This document shows, piece by piece, positions 16,999 to 23,948 of a stretch of 64,000 nucleotides of DNA (within the stretch, counting starts at the first letter, position 1; each line of letters opens with the position of its first letter). The notes under the pieces are model-generated. The model was not told the DNA's origin. It searched no databases and saw only the letters and a list, made by a program, of their open reading frames with translations. The translations under genes were made by a program, and so were the position numbers. Source of the DNA: Candidatus Magasanikiibacteriota bacterium (GTDB taxonomy: Bacteria; Patescibacteria; ABY1; Magasanikbacterales; 2-02-FULL-50-9b); NCBI GenBank assembly GCA_903893485.1, contig CAITMK010000014.1, positions 1-64,000 of the forward strand, written 5' to 3'.

Positions 16999-18938
16999 TT
17001 TGCCCCGGCCGCGGCCTGCGCTGCCCGATACCCTGCCCACCACGTATAAAATTGTTTTGCCGCTGGCACCGCAGCCGTTGCACCTTCAACACCTTCTTCA
17101 ATTAAAAATACGGTTACGATTTCTGGTTTTTCGTATGGCGCATACGAAACAAACCATGCGTGCGGCTGTTTGGTAGTTGACCACTGCGCGGTACCGGTTT
17201 TACCCGCAACCGTGACACCAACATTTTGCAAACTACGGGCGGAGCCAGCCAAAATCGTCTGACGCATACCTTCGCGCACCACCTGCAGCCACTGCGAATC
17301 CACCGGAACTTTCGCGCGCATCGCCGGCGCCACAACATACGTGGATCCATCTGGCAATAATCGCGATTCCACCAATTGTGGTTTCCAAAGTGTGCCGTCA
17401 TTGGCAATGGCAGAAATTCCCATTGCCATTTGCAGTGGCGTCACCAAAATATCACCTTCACCAATCGACATATTATACGTATCGCCCGGATACCAGGCCT
17501 CACCCTTGGTTTCTTTTTTCCATGCTGGCGATTGCACAAAACCACGTGCCTCGCCCGGCATATCAACGCCCGTATCGGAGCCAAAACCAAAATATTCCAA
17601 ATATTGTTTCATGCGATCCGGACCCAAACCATCATTGCCCGTGCGTCCACCACCTAACAAATAGAAAAATGTATTCACGGATTCCGCAATCGCTTTGCGT
17701 ACATCGGTTACGCCATGTCCGCCCGCTTTCCAATCCGGAAAATAATGATTCCCCAACTGAATACCACCAACAGAATTTACCGTTGTCGTTGGCGTAATCA
17801 CCCCTTCTTGCAAACCAGCTGCCGCATAAAATGGCTTGATAATCGAACCCGATGGAAATTGTCCACCAATCACACGATTCAAAAGTGGCTGATCCGGCCC
17901 AGTAGTAAGAGCCGTGTAAGCTGCAGGCGAAATCGTATTAGAAAATAAATTTGGATCAAAACCCGGCAGTGAAACCATGCCTAAAATTTGTCCGTTACGC
18001 GGATCAACTGCAATCGCGCTACCACGCGTGCGATTTGAAACTTTTAAGCCCAACTGCAGCGCCGATTCCAACTGCTGTTGAATTTGCAAATCAATGCTAA
18101 GCACCAAGCCATCGCCCGGCACCGGATCAGTCACCGAAACCGTACGCTGCTCCGCGCCGCGTGCGTTAAATTCCGCATCGCGCGCACCGGGCACGCCGCG
18201 TAAATAAGTTTCCATGGAATCTTCCAAACCCGTTTTACCAATCAAATCAGTTGGATAATATTCCTCATCCACATGTGATTCCAATTCATCCGCAGAAATA
18301 CGCCCCATGTAACCCAAAACATGCGCCATACTTTCAGGCAAAGGCGTTTGGCTGCCTGGCACGCCCGCAACATATAAACGTTTTGCCGAACGTTCAATCG
18401 TTAGCCCTGGAAACGCCGCGCTTTTTAAATAAACTTGCACGGCTTCATCGTATGTAATCGGATCTTTTACCACGACACTTGCGTAGGAATATTTTTGAAA
18501 TGCATCAAGCATGGCATTAATTTTATCTTCACCAACGCCAACCGTTGCGCCAATCTGACGAATCACGGCTTCGCGATCCGTAGCATTACGTGGTAAATCC
18601 TGTGCGCGCAACGTGAGTCGAAAGTTTGGCACATTCGTTACGAGCGGTACCATATTGCGGTCAAATAAAATGCCGCGCTCTGGAATAATCGGCTGCGTGT
18701 GCAATCGATTATGATCCGACAAAACTCGCCACGCGTTACCCTGCACGAGTTGTAATTGCACCACGCGTGCAGTAAGCGCACACAAAACCAATGCTGCAAA
18801 AAGTCCAAAAACTTTAATGCGCGTACCACCAACAGCGGCTCCTAAAAATCCAGAATTTTCATCTGTTGCAACAGGCGCCGCATCTTCCACCCATTGATTT
18901 CGCCGCTGGATAAAAACTCCACTTTGAAACCATTTCAT
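16995..18938 (-). CDS. mrdA: Penicillin-binding protein 2 (MrdA)
   Basis: 647-aa class B PBP of the elongation machinery. Membrane helix near residues 38-58, PBP dimer domain, then GSIIKPF (SxxK), SVNTFF (SxN) and AGKTGTAQW (KTG). Final gene of the mreB-mreC-mreD-mrdA operon, the classical rod-shape order. ATG 18938 overlaps the mreD stop as ATGA. rodA is not in this window. Confidence 0.95.
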   Translation of the reverse strand: MKWFQSGVFIQRRNQWVEDAAPVATDENSGFLGAAVGGTRIKVFGLFAALVLCALTARVVQLQLVQGNAWRVLSDHNRLHTQPIIPERGILFDRNMVPLVTNVPNFRLTLRAQDLPRNATDREAVIRQIGATVGVGEDKINAMLDAFQKYSYASVVVKDPITYDEAVQVYLKSAAFPGLTIERSAKRLYVAGVPGSQTPLPESMAHVLGYMGRISADELESHVDEEYYPTDLIGKTGLEDSMETYLRGVPGARDAEFNARGAEQRTVSVTDPVPGDGLVLSIDLQIQQQLESALQLGLKVSNRTRGSAIAVDPRNGQILGMVSLPGFDPNLFSNTISPAAYTALTTGPDQPLLNRVIGGQFPSGSIIKPFYAAAGLQEGVITPTTTVNSVGGIQLGNHYFPDWKAGGHGVTDVRKAIAESVNTFFYLLGGGRTGNDGLGPDRMKQYLEYFGFGSDTGVDMPGEARGFVQSPAWKKETKGEAWYPGDTYNMSIGEGDILVTPLQMAMGISAIANDGTLWKPQLVESRLLPDGSTYVVAPAMRAKVPVDSQWLQVVREGMRQTILAGSARSLQNVGVTVAGKTGTAQWSTTKQPHAWFVSYAPYEKPEIVTVFLIEEGVEGATAAVPAAKQFYTWWAGYRAAQAAAGAN

Positions 18939-19444
18939 AGAATATGGCCCACACGTGATGGCGAACGGCTCGTCCACCAACGAGGAATTAAAATATATAA
19001 CGTTGTAGTCACCAGTGCGGTGCCCAAACCTTGTATTAAAAGAATGCGAGGCAATTCAGCCCATTCAATATTTCCAAATCCACTAAATAAAACATGGAGC
19101 GCTGCCCACAGCAACCCAACGCCCGCTGCAATTACGGCGCATCCTGTGTACGAGCGATGGGTCACCACTTCCGTGGCCACGCGTGACATAATATATACCA
19201 CACAAACATACGCTAAAATTCCCACGCCAAATCCTGCACCGCGATAGACGTCGGTAATGCCAACCGCAACCAAAAAAATCCAAAAGGTGCTGAGCGGCAA
19301 TCGAAGTACGAGCGCTAATGCAACACAAACTGGCAAAAGTGGAAATAGTGAAAATGGATATGGAAGCGCAGCCACCACGCCAACCGTAAGCACACCTAAT
19401 AAAAGTCCGGCCAGTAAAATTAAAATGGCACGGAAAATCCACAT
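18935..19444 (-). CDS. mreD: Rod shape-determining protein MreD
   Basis: 169-aa polytopic membrane protein with about five helices and few polar loops, the usual MreD size and position between mreC and mrdA. Identity rests mainly on hydrophobic profile and synteny since MreD is poorly conserved. Ends in TGA, overlapping the mrdA start. Confidence 0.85.
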   Translation of the reverse strand: MWIFRAILILLAGLLLGVLTVGVVAALPYPFSLFPLLPVCVALALVLRLPLSTFWIFLVAVGITDVYRGAGFGVGILAYVCVVYIMSRVATEVVTHRSYTGCAVIAAGVGLLWAALHVLFSGFGNIEWAELPRILLIQGLGTALVTTTLYILIPRWWTSRSPSRVGHIL

Positions 19445-19445
19445 A

Positions 19446-20237
19446 TTATTTATGCAAAATAATAGAAACAGTTTTTATTTGCTCAAATGGAATCGCTAAA
19501 TTTAACAGCGCATGCTGAAACGGCTCGTACGTTTCGCGGCCAACCGTAACCACGCTACCAATCAAAAGTCCCGCGGGCATTTTATCGTCGCTCGCATCAG
19601 TCACTAGCGTATCACCAGCAGCCACAACTTCTTCTGGCGGAATAAGCGTGAGTCGCACACCCAAACCATAACCACCTTCAACAATGCCAATCGCACGACC
19701 GGATTTTCCTAAAAGCGCACCAACGCGCGATGCACGATCATTTAATAAACGCACAACCGCTCGAGCATCTTCAACACGTGCAACGCGACCAACTAATACA
19801 CCATTTTCAGTAAACACCACATCGTCAACCGCAACACCATCACTGCTACCACGATTCACAATAAATGCTTGCTCAGAAATATCAGTTGTTTTTGCAACCA
19901 CGTCAGCACCGATCGTGCCCCATGCATTTCGTTCGGGATACGCAAGTTGCCGGCGGAGCGTTGCATTTTCAGATTCCACCAATGCAACGCGGGCTTCGAG
20001 TTCATCGCGCTGACGCATGACCGCGGGTAATAATTCTTTTGCGGCAACGGTACTGCGCCACGAAGAGAAACTGGTGCTCATACCCGAGGTACTTACAAAT
20101 AATTTATTTACCAACCAATTAGTTGGTACTGCGGCCAATCGTTCAACCGGAGAAAGTAATCCAACAACATGAAGCGCCACTAAAAAAATCGTGGCGCCCG
20201 CATACCAGCGCAAATGTTTAACGGATCGAAACCGCAT
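19446..20237 (-). CDS. mreC: Rod shape-determining protein MreC
   Basis: 263-aa bitopic protein: short cytoplasmic tail, membrane helix (about 12-32), coiled-coil (about 65-95, LPAVMRQRDELEARVALVE) and a C-terminal beta-rich domain with VGRVARVEDARAVVRLLND, the recognisable MreC core. It links cytoplasmic MreB to periplasmic PBPs. 17 nt after mreB, 1 nt before mreD. Confidence 0.93.
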   Translation of the reverse strand: MRFRSVKHLRWYAGATIFLVALHVVGLLSPVERLAAVPTNWLVNKLFVSTSGMSTSFSSWRSTVAAKELLPAVMRQRDELEARVALVESENATLRRQLAYPERNAWGTIGADVVAKTTDISEQAFIVNRGSSDGVAVDDVVFTENGVLVGRVARVEDARAVVRLLNDRASRVGALLGKSGRAIGIVEGGYGLGVRLTLIPPEEVVAAGDTLVTDASDDKMPAGLLIGSVVTVGRETYEPFQHALLNLAIPFEQIKTVSIILHK

Positions 20238-20254
20238 AAAAAATTTTAAACGAC

Positions 20255-21310
20255 TTATCCAACTTTTTCTTGGATGCGCGCACTTGGCAATTCAACTTCA
20301 CGTAAAACTTCTGGATGTTCAAGCAGTAAGCCAGTGCCGCGTACAACCGCAGTTGTTGGATCATCAGCAACGCGTACCGGAATTTCGCAAGCCTTTGCAA
20401 TCGCACTATCGAGGCCACGGAGCTGCGTGCCGCCACCAACCATTACAATGCCGCGTTCATGAATATCTGCGACCAATTCTGGTGGGGTAACTTCCAAGGT
20501 TGCCTTAACCGCATCAATAATAGATTTAACTGAACGATGCAGCGCCTCGCGCACATGCGAATCCGTAATCATCACTTCTTTTGGCAAGCCCGTGAGCAAA
20601 TCTCGACCGCGCACTGCCATCTGTTCCCCACTTGCAAACGGTTCAGCGGAGCCCAATTTCTTTTTTACTTCTTCAGCCTGGTGTTCACCAACTAACAAAT
20701 TAAAAGCTTCGCGGCAATATTGCACAATATTATGATCCATTTCGTCGCCCGCAATTGGCAGTGAACGCCACGTTACCACACCACCCAGCGAAATAACGGC
20801 GATTTCGGTGATACCCGCACCAACTGACATAATCATGGTGCCAACCGCCTCTTCAACCGGCAGTCGAACGCCAAATGCTGCGGCCATGAGCGCTTCAATA
20901 ACGTGCACCTCGGATGCGCCAGCAGAATAAGTTGCGTCTTCAATTGCTTTGCGTTCTACTTCAGTAATTTCGAGCGGCGCGCCAATAACCACACGAGGAC
21001 GCGCAACCAAATTCACACCATCTTCATGGATTTTATCGATAAAATATTTAATCATTTTTTCCGCAACTTCGTAATCGGAAATAATTCCACGGAGCAACGG
21101 GCGCGACGTAGTGATATGCCCCGGCGTTTTGCCAACCATATCGCGTGCATGATGGCCCACCGCAATAATCTGATCAGTTTTACTATTCAGCGCCACCACG
21201 GATGGCTCATCAACCACAATGCCTTTGTCGCGCACATACACGCGTGTAAAAGAAGACCCTAAATCAAGGCCAACGTCCTTACTAAATTTCCGGAAAAAAT
21301 TTTTAAACAT
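20255..21310 (-). CDS. mreB: Rod shape-determining actin MreB
   Basis: 351-aa bacterial actin that organises lateral wall synthesis. Seen: phosphate-1 motif DLGSSFTRVYV, phosphate-2 IMSVGAGITEIAVISLGG, adenosine motif VMVGGGTQLRGLD, and an N-terminal FKNFFRKFSKD, a possible amphipathic membrane anchor. In the usual first loop DLGTANT the later residues are changed (DLGSSFT). Operon with mreC, mreD and mrdA. Confidence 0.97.
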   Translation of the reverse strand: MFKNFFRKFSKDVGLDLGSSFTRVYVRDKGIVVDEPSVVALNSKTDQIIAVGHHARDMVGKTPGHITTSRPLLRGIISDYEVAEKMIKYFIDKIHEDGVNLVARPRVVIGAPLEITEVERKAIEDATYSAGASEVHVIEALMAAAFGVRLPVEEAVGTMIMSVGAGITEIAVISLGGVVTWRSLPIAGDEMDHNIVQYCREAFNLLVGEHQAEEVKKKLGSAEPFASGEQMAVRGRDLLTGLPKEVMITDSHVREALHRSVKSIIDAVKATLEVTPPELVADIHERGIVMVGGGTQLRGLDSAIAKACEIPVRVADDPTTAVVRGTGLLLEHPEVLREVELPSARIQEKVG

Positions 21311-21322
21311 AACGATCTGGTC

Positions 21323-21703
21323 TTAGCGTCGCGATTCAAGCGTAACATATTGTTGTTCCAAAAGACCAATGGCTGCAATAAGAAGCAGCACCACCCACCA
21401 CCGTAAAAAATTGTAGTGGAGTAGCATGAGCGAAATGACGAAGAGCACGGACAAAAGCGTTGCCTGTCGAAACGTACGGCGCACATACATGACGATTAAT
21501 TCATCACGCTTTTGAATGTACACCCGAATGACAAACCCAATGACCGCAAAAAAACCAAGCAGCGCCAAAAGTAAACTGAGATAAAAAAGCGCAATAATAG
21601 GATATCCCGCGGCCGGTGTGGTGGTGGTAAGCAAAACGCCCCACGCGCCCCACGCAAGAATGTCGGTAAAAAGAACAAGTGCCAGAAAACCCTTTAGGGA
21701 CAT
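21323..21703 (-). CDS. Small membrane protein upstream of mreB
   Basis: 126-aa protein with four predicted helices (about 5-25, 37-60, 80-100, 102-118) separated by a basic loop RVYIQKRDELIVMYVRRTFR. No named family recognised. It lies 12 nt from both dciA and mreB in the same operon, so a role in envelope growth or simply co-expression is possible. Confidence 0.8.
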   Translation of the reverse strand: MSLKGFLALVLFTDILAWGAWGVLLTTTTPAAGYPIIALFYLSLLLALLGFFAVIGFVIRVYIQKRDELIVMYVRRTFRQATLLSVLFVISLMLLHYNFLRWWVVLLLIAAIGLLEQQYVTLESRR

Positions 21704-21715
21704 ATGGCGGAATTA

Positions 21716-22003
21716 TTAAAGCAAATAACGAATGCGTTCAATGGATGGATCTTCACAAGCGACTCGTACACCTTCGAGCAAGTGCTTTTCATTTTTTTTC
21801 ACTTCCTGAGCAACTGGCGCAGCACTCACCGAGACGGTTAACGTATGGTTTTTTAAGTACAGCACACGCACTAATTGCGGGGTTGCACCAAAAAAATCAT
21901 CGAACACTTTTTGAGATGCTTCAACAACAACAGCTGCTTGTACGCCAGCTGTTACGCCTGCATGCGCCGCACGCCCTTTGAGGATATCGCGAAGGTCGTC
22001 CAT
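21716..22003 (-). CDS. dciA: DUF721/DciA-like protein
   Basis: 95-aa protein of the DciA/DUF721 type, the ancestral loader of replicative helicase DnaB. Seen: N-terminal DDLRDILKGRA and a KH-like core with FFGATPQLVRVLYLKNHTLTVSV. It is short, lacking extended tails. I chose ATG 22003 because a promoter -10 ends 7 nt before it; a longer reading from upstream starts would include the promoter. First gene of the mre operon. Confidence 0.65.
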   Translation of the reverse strand: MDDLRDILKGRAAHAGVTAGVQAAVVVEASQKVFDDFFGATPQLVRVLYLKNHTLTVSVSAAPVAQEVKKNEKHLLEGVRVACEDPSIERIRYLL

Positions 22004-22010
22004 ATGGAGT

Positions 22011-22039
22011 ATTGTGTCAAAAATTGGGCAGCGTGGCAA
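22011..22039 (-). promoter_or_regulatory. dciA-mre operon promoter (leaderless)
   Basis: TTGCCA (22034-22039), 17 nt, CACAAT (22011-22016), 7 nt from ATG 22003. It should drive dciA, the membrane protein, mreBCD and mrdA. Confidence 0.7.
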
Positions 22040-22063
22040 GTCATTTTGCAGGATGTCAAGTGT

Positions 22064-22092
22064 TTGACCATGATAAAAATACGTGATATAAA
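22064..22092 (+). promoter_or_regulatory. Promoter of the 76-aa orphan gene
   Basis: TTGACC (22064-22069), 17 nt, TATAAA (22087-22092); leader of about 48 nt to ATG 22147. Confidence 0.75.
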
Positions 22093-22146
22093 AGGCAAAG
22101 GTCTAAAATAGATCTTCCAGGACGAATAACCCCAAGGAGAAATTCC

Positions 22147-22377
22147 ATGCTCTCGACTCGAATCGGTTTTTTACTGGCTCAACGGTTTGCCTATGCCACT
22201 TGTGGCGTTCTCTGCGTGGCATTTGGCACGATCAGCGCCGGGATTGGCGGTATCGCAGCTGTGAGCGTAATTCCGGAAATGATCAGGGATCGCAACCCGA
22301 GCCACTGCCTCGGCGCCTTTCAAGTCAGCCGCGATTTCTTCGTTCTTGGCGCGCAGATCACTTTTTCGCGAGAGTGA
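22147..22377 (+). CDS. Orphan cassette small membrane protein (76 aa)
   Basis: No family recognised. One long hydrophobic stretch (about residues 15-44, rich in Gly/Ala/Ile) followed by a polar tail with two further hydrophobic patches. AAGGAGA lies 7 nt before the ATG, a strong SD unlike neighbouring core genes. It has its own promoter and a strong terminator, i.e. a monocistronic unit placed between dciA and another orphan. Confidence 0.7.
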   Translation: MLSTRIGFLLAQRFAYATCGVLCVAFGTISAGIGGIAAVSVIPEMIRDRNPSHCLGAFQVSRDFFVLGAQITFSRE

Positions 22378-22406
22378 TGATTACCGCCACACACAAAGGC
22401 GACCCG

Positions 22407-22448
22407 ACCACTTTGTTTCGCACACGCGGACAAGGTGGTCATTTTTTA
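22407..22448 (+). terminator. Terminator of the 76-aa orphan gene
   Basis: GACCACTTTGT pairs with ACAAGGTGGTC (one G-T), followed by ATTTTTTA. It is directly back-to-back with the next minus-strand terminator. Confidence 0.85.
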
Positions 22449-22450
22449 TA

Positions 22451-22490
22451 AAAAAAGCGCCAGCGCCCGCGAGGTGTGCGGGGCTGGCGT
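22451..22490 (-). terminator. Terminator of the 120-aa orphan gene (copy 1)
   Basis: On the minus strand CGCCAGCCCCGC pairs with GCGGGCGCTGGCG and is followed by T7. It is nearly identical to 23128-23166 (one base differs over 38). Confidence 0.9.
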
Positions 22491-22519
22491 TGCGACAAGT
22501 CGCTGGCGGCTGCCAGGGC

Positions 22520-22882
22520 TTATTCGCTGTAGAGGCACGAGATGAAGAGCGATTTTGTAATGCCACCGCGAGCGGCTTGTACCTGACACGACTCGCCGAC
22601 CTTCAGGCGATTCCAATCTTCTCGCGTAACTGAGAGATTAGCTTCACCTTCATCAATACGAAGCCTCAGCGTAAAGCGATCTTGCGAAACGCGAACCGAG
22701 TAGCGACTGCTCGGCTGAATTGCTCCGGGAGCCTGCGTTTTGCTCACCACCACGGCTTTGCACCGACCCAGATTCTTGCCGAACAAGACCTGGTCGATAC
22801 AAGAAAATACCATGAAGATGAGCACGCCAGCGAACGTGATCAGGATCGCCAAGAGTATGAAATTACTAAGAAAATTCAACAT
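22520..22882 (-). CDS. Orphan cassette membrane-anchored protein (120 aa)
   Basis: No family recognised. N-terminal membrane helix (about residues 5-27), then a soluble beta-rich domain of about 85 residues (RYSVRVSQDRFTLRLRID, CQVQAARGGITKSLFISC). ATG 22882 has GGAG 8-11 nt upstream; the frame is open to 22957. Consensus promoter and strong terminator make it a single-gene unit. Topology suggests that the domain faces outside if the anchor is N-in. Confidence 0.7.
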   Translation of the reverse strand: MLNFLSNFILLAILITFAGVLIFMVFSCIDQVLFGKNLGRCKAVVVSKTQAPGAIQPSSRYSVRVSQDRFTLRLRIDEGEANLSVTREDWNRLKVGESCQVQAARGGITKSLFISCLYSE

Positions 22883-22947
22883 TGTCCACTCCAAATCGTA
22901 CAGCTTAGCCCATGATTGTGTAATAGCTGCAAATTGCACAACAAAAC

Positions 22948-22976
22948 AGCATAGCATAAATATGCCGTTTTGTCAA
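22948..22976 (-). promoter_or_regulatory. Promoter of the 120-aa orphan gene
   Basis: TTGACA (22971-22976), 17 nt, TATGCT (22948-22953). The leader of about 60 nt contains the palindrome TGCAATTTGCA. Confidence 0.8.
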
Positions 22977-22987
22977 TGCTTTTAGTG

Positions 22988-23101
22988 TTACAGACTCAAT
23001 AATCGCCGTGCTTTTTCATAACCATCTTCATCATTTTCCAGATCGCGCAAAACCTCTGTCACGTTTGAAAATTGGGCTTGTAGTTTTTTTAAAAAACGCA
23101 T
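22988..23101 (-). CDS. Possible small protein (37 aa)
   Basis: A clean short frame, ATG to TAA, encoding a charged, helix-prone peptide (MRFLKKLQAQFSNVTEVLRD, then LENDEDGYEKARRLLSL). AGGCG lies about 3-7 nt before the ATG. It has core-like A/T-rich codons rather than the GC-rich style of adjacent orphans. It may be a genuine small protein or the remnant of a larger gene. Nothing else explains this stretch. Confidence 0.4.
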   Translation of the reverse strand: MRFLKKLQAQFSNVTEVLRDLENDEDGYEKARRLLSL

Positions 23102-23127
23102 GTCGCCTATGGATTTAGGATCTTAAT

Positions 23128-23166
23128 AAAAAAGCGCCAGCGCCCGCGAGTTGTGCGGGGCTGGCG
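23128..23166 (-). terminator. Terminator of the 194-aa orphan gene (copy 2)
   Basis: Same stem and loop as 22451-22490 with one substitution in the loop; T6 on the minus strand. Confidence 0.9.
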
Positions 23167-23188
23167 AGAAACAAACGATGCGTGGCGA

Positions 23189-23773
23189 TTAGCCAGGCAG
23201 ACCGCCAATGCGGAAAGTTGGCGGACTCAGATCTACAATGCGCGGCGTGGCCGGCGGCGAGCAGCCAAAGTAGTCCAGGATTTTTGCAGCCATTTCTTCA
23301 GGACGGCCATAGCCACGGGCAACTGGCAACAAAAACGTCGCAAGTTCAATCTCGAAGTCCGCGCGCGTCTCGGCGGTGCAAAGCTCATCGAGCGTGGCGT
23401 TGCCGTGCTCCCGATAAAGCGCCTCGGCGTCGATGATCGGCACCAGACGATAAAACGGCGCCGGCGCGTCATCCGTCGAAAAGGCATCGAGTGCCTTGCG
23501 ATAAAAGCCACGACGCATCTCCTGCATCCGAACGCCCATCATCGCCGAATAGTTCAGGTCTCCCTGCATCTCGGCCATGAACGTCAACTGCGCCAGCGCT
23601 TCGACGCAGCATGCATACACGTTCGGGTCCGTCGCGACTTTCAAGAAAGACATGTGCCGAAGCACTTCTTGATATTTGTCGCTCGCCTCACTGCTATACA
23701 CATCCAGCTGGCTGAGACAAAGCGCAACACGCTCCTGCAGCGTAGGCTTCACATACTCTGGAATCTTCGGCAT
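23189..23773 (-). CDS. Orphan cassette protein, unknown (194 aa)
   Basis: No family recognised. Predicted mostly alpha-helical, acidic, soluble, ending in a Pro-rich tail (CSPPATPRIVDLSPPTF). It contains YREHGNATLDELCTAETRAD and a cluster of Met/Cys residues (MSFLK...YACCVEALAQLTFMAEMQ). AGGGAG 8-13 nt before the ATG is a strong SD. GC-rich third positions. Own promoter and terminator. The antisense frame over the same span lacks all of these signals. Confidence 0.75.
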   Translation of the reverse strand: MPKIPEYVKPTLQERVALCLSQLDVYSSEASDKYQEVLRHMSFLKVATDPNVYACCVEALAQLTFMAEMQGDLNYSAMMGVRMQEMRRGFYRKALDAFSTDDAPAPFYRLVPIIDAEALYREHGNATLDELCTAETRADFEIELATFLLPVARGYGRPEEMAAKILDYFGCSPPATPRIVDLSPPTFRIGGLPG

Positions 23774-23811
23774 GACAATTACTCCCTACTCTTGGTTGAT
23801 AGAGCAAAAAA

Positions 23812-23840
23812 AGAGTAACACAAAAAGTGTTAAATGTCAA
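23812..23840 (-). promoter_or_regulatory. Promoter of the 194-aa orphan gene
   Basis: TTGACA (23835-23840), 17 nt, TACTCT (23812-23817). Confidence 0.7.
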
Positions 23841-23846
23841 CCCCAG

Positions 23847-23948
23847 ACTTTGATTTTATTTTTCAAAAAGACTGAACCCCATAAAGCGAGCTGCAACGCA
23901 AAGCGTTGCAATAGCGAGCGTGTCTTTTTCGAAAAATAAAATCAAAGT
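23847..23948. repeat. Long inverted repeat at the uvrD 3' end
   Basis: 26-nt arm at 23847-23872 pairs with 23922-23948 with a single extra base. The loop contains its own GCAACGC/GCGTTGC hairpin. The right arm covers the stop codon of the helicase gene. It could act as a bidirectional terminator; the arm length is unusual for that. Confidence 0.85.

Noticed and set aside
23153..23818. 221-aa plus-strand frame
   Set aside because: Runs through the terminator of the 194-aa orphan gene and lacks SD and promoter; GC-rich codons on the true strand create long antisense frames.
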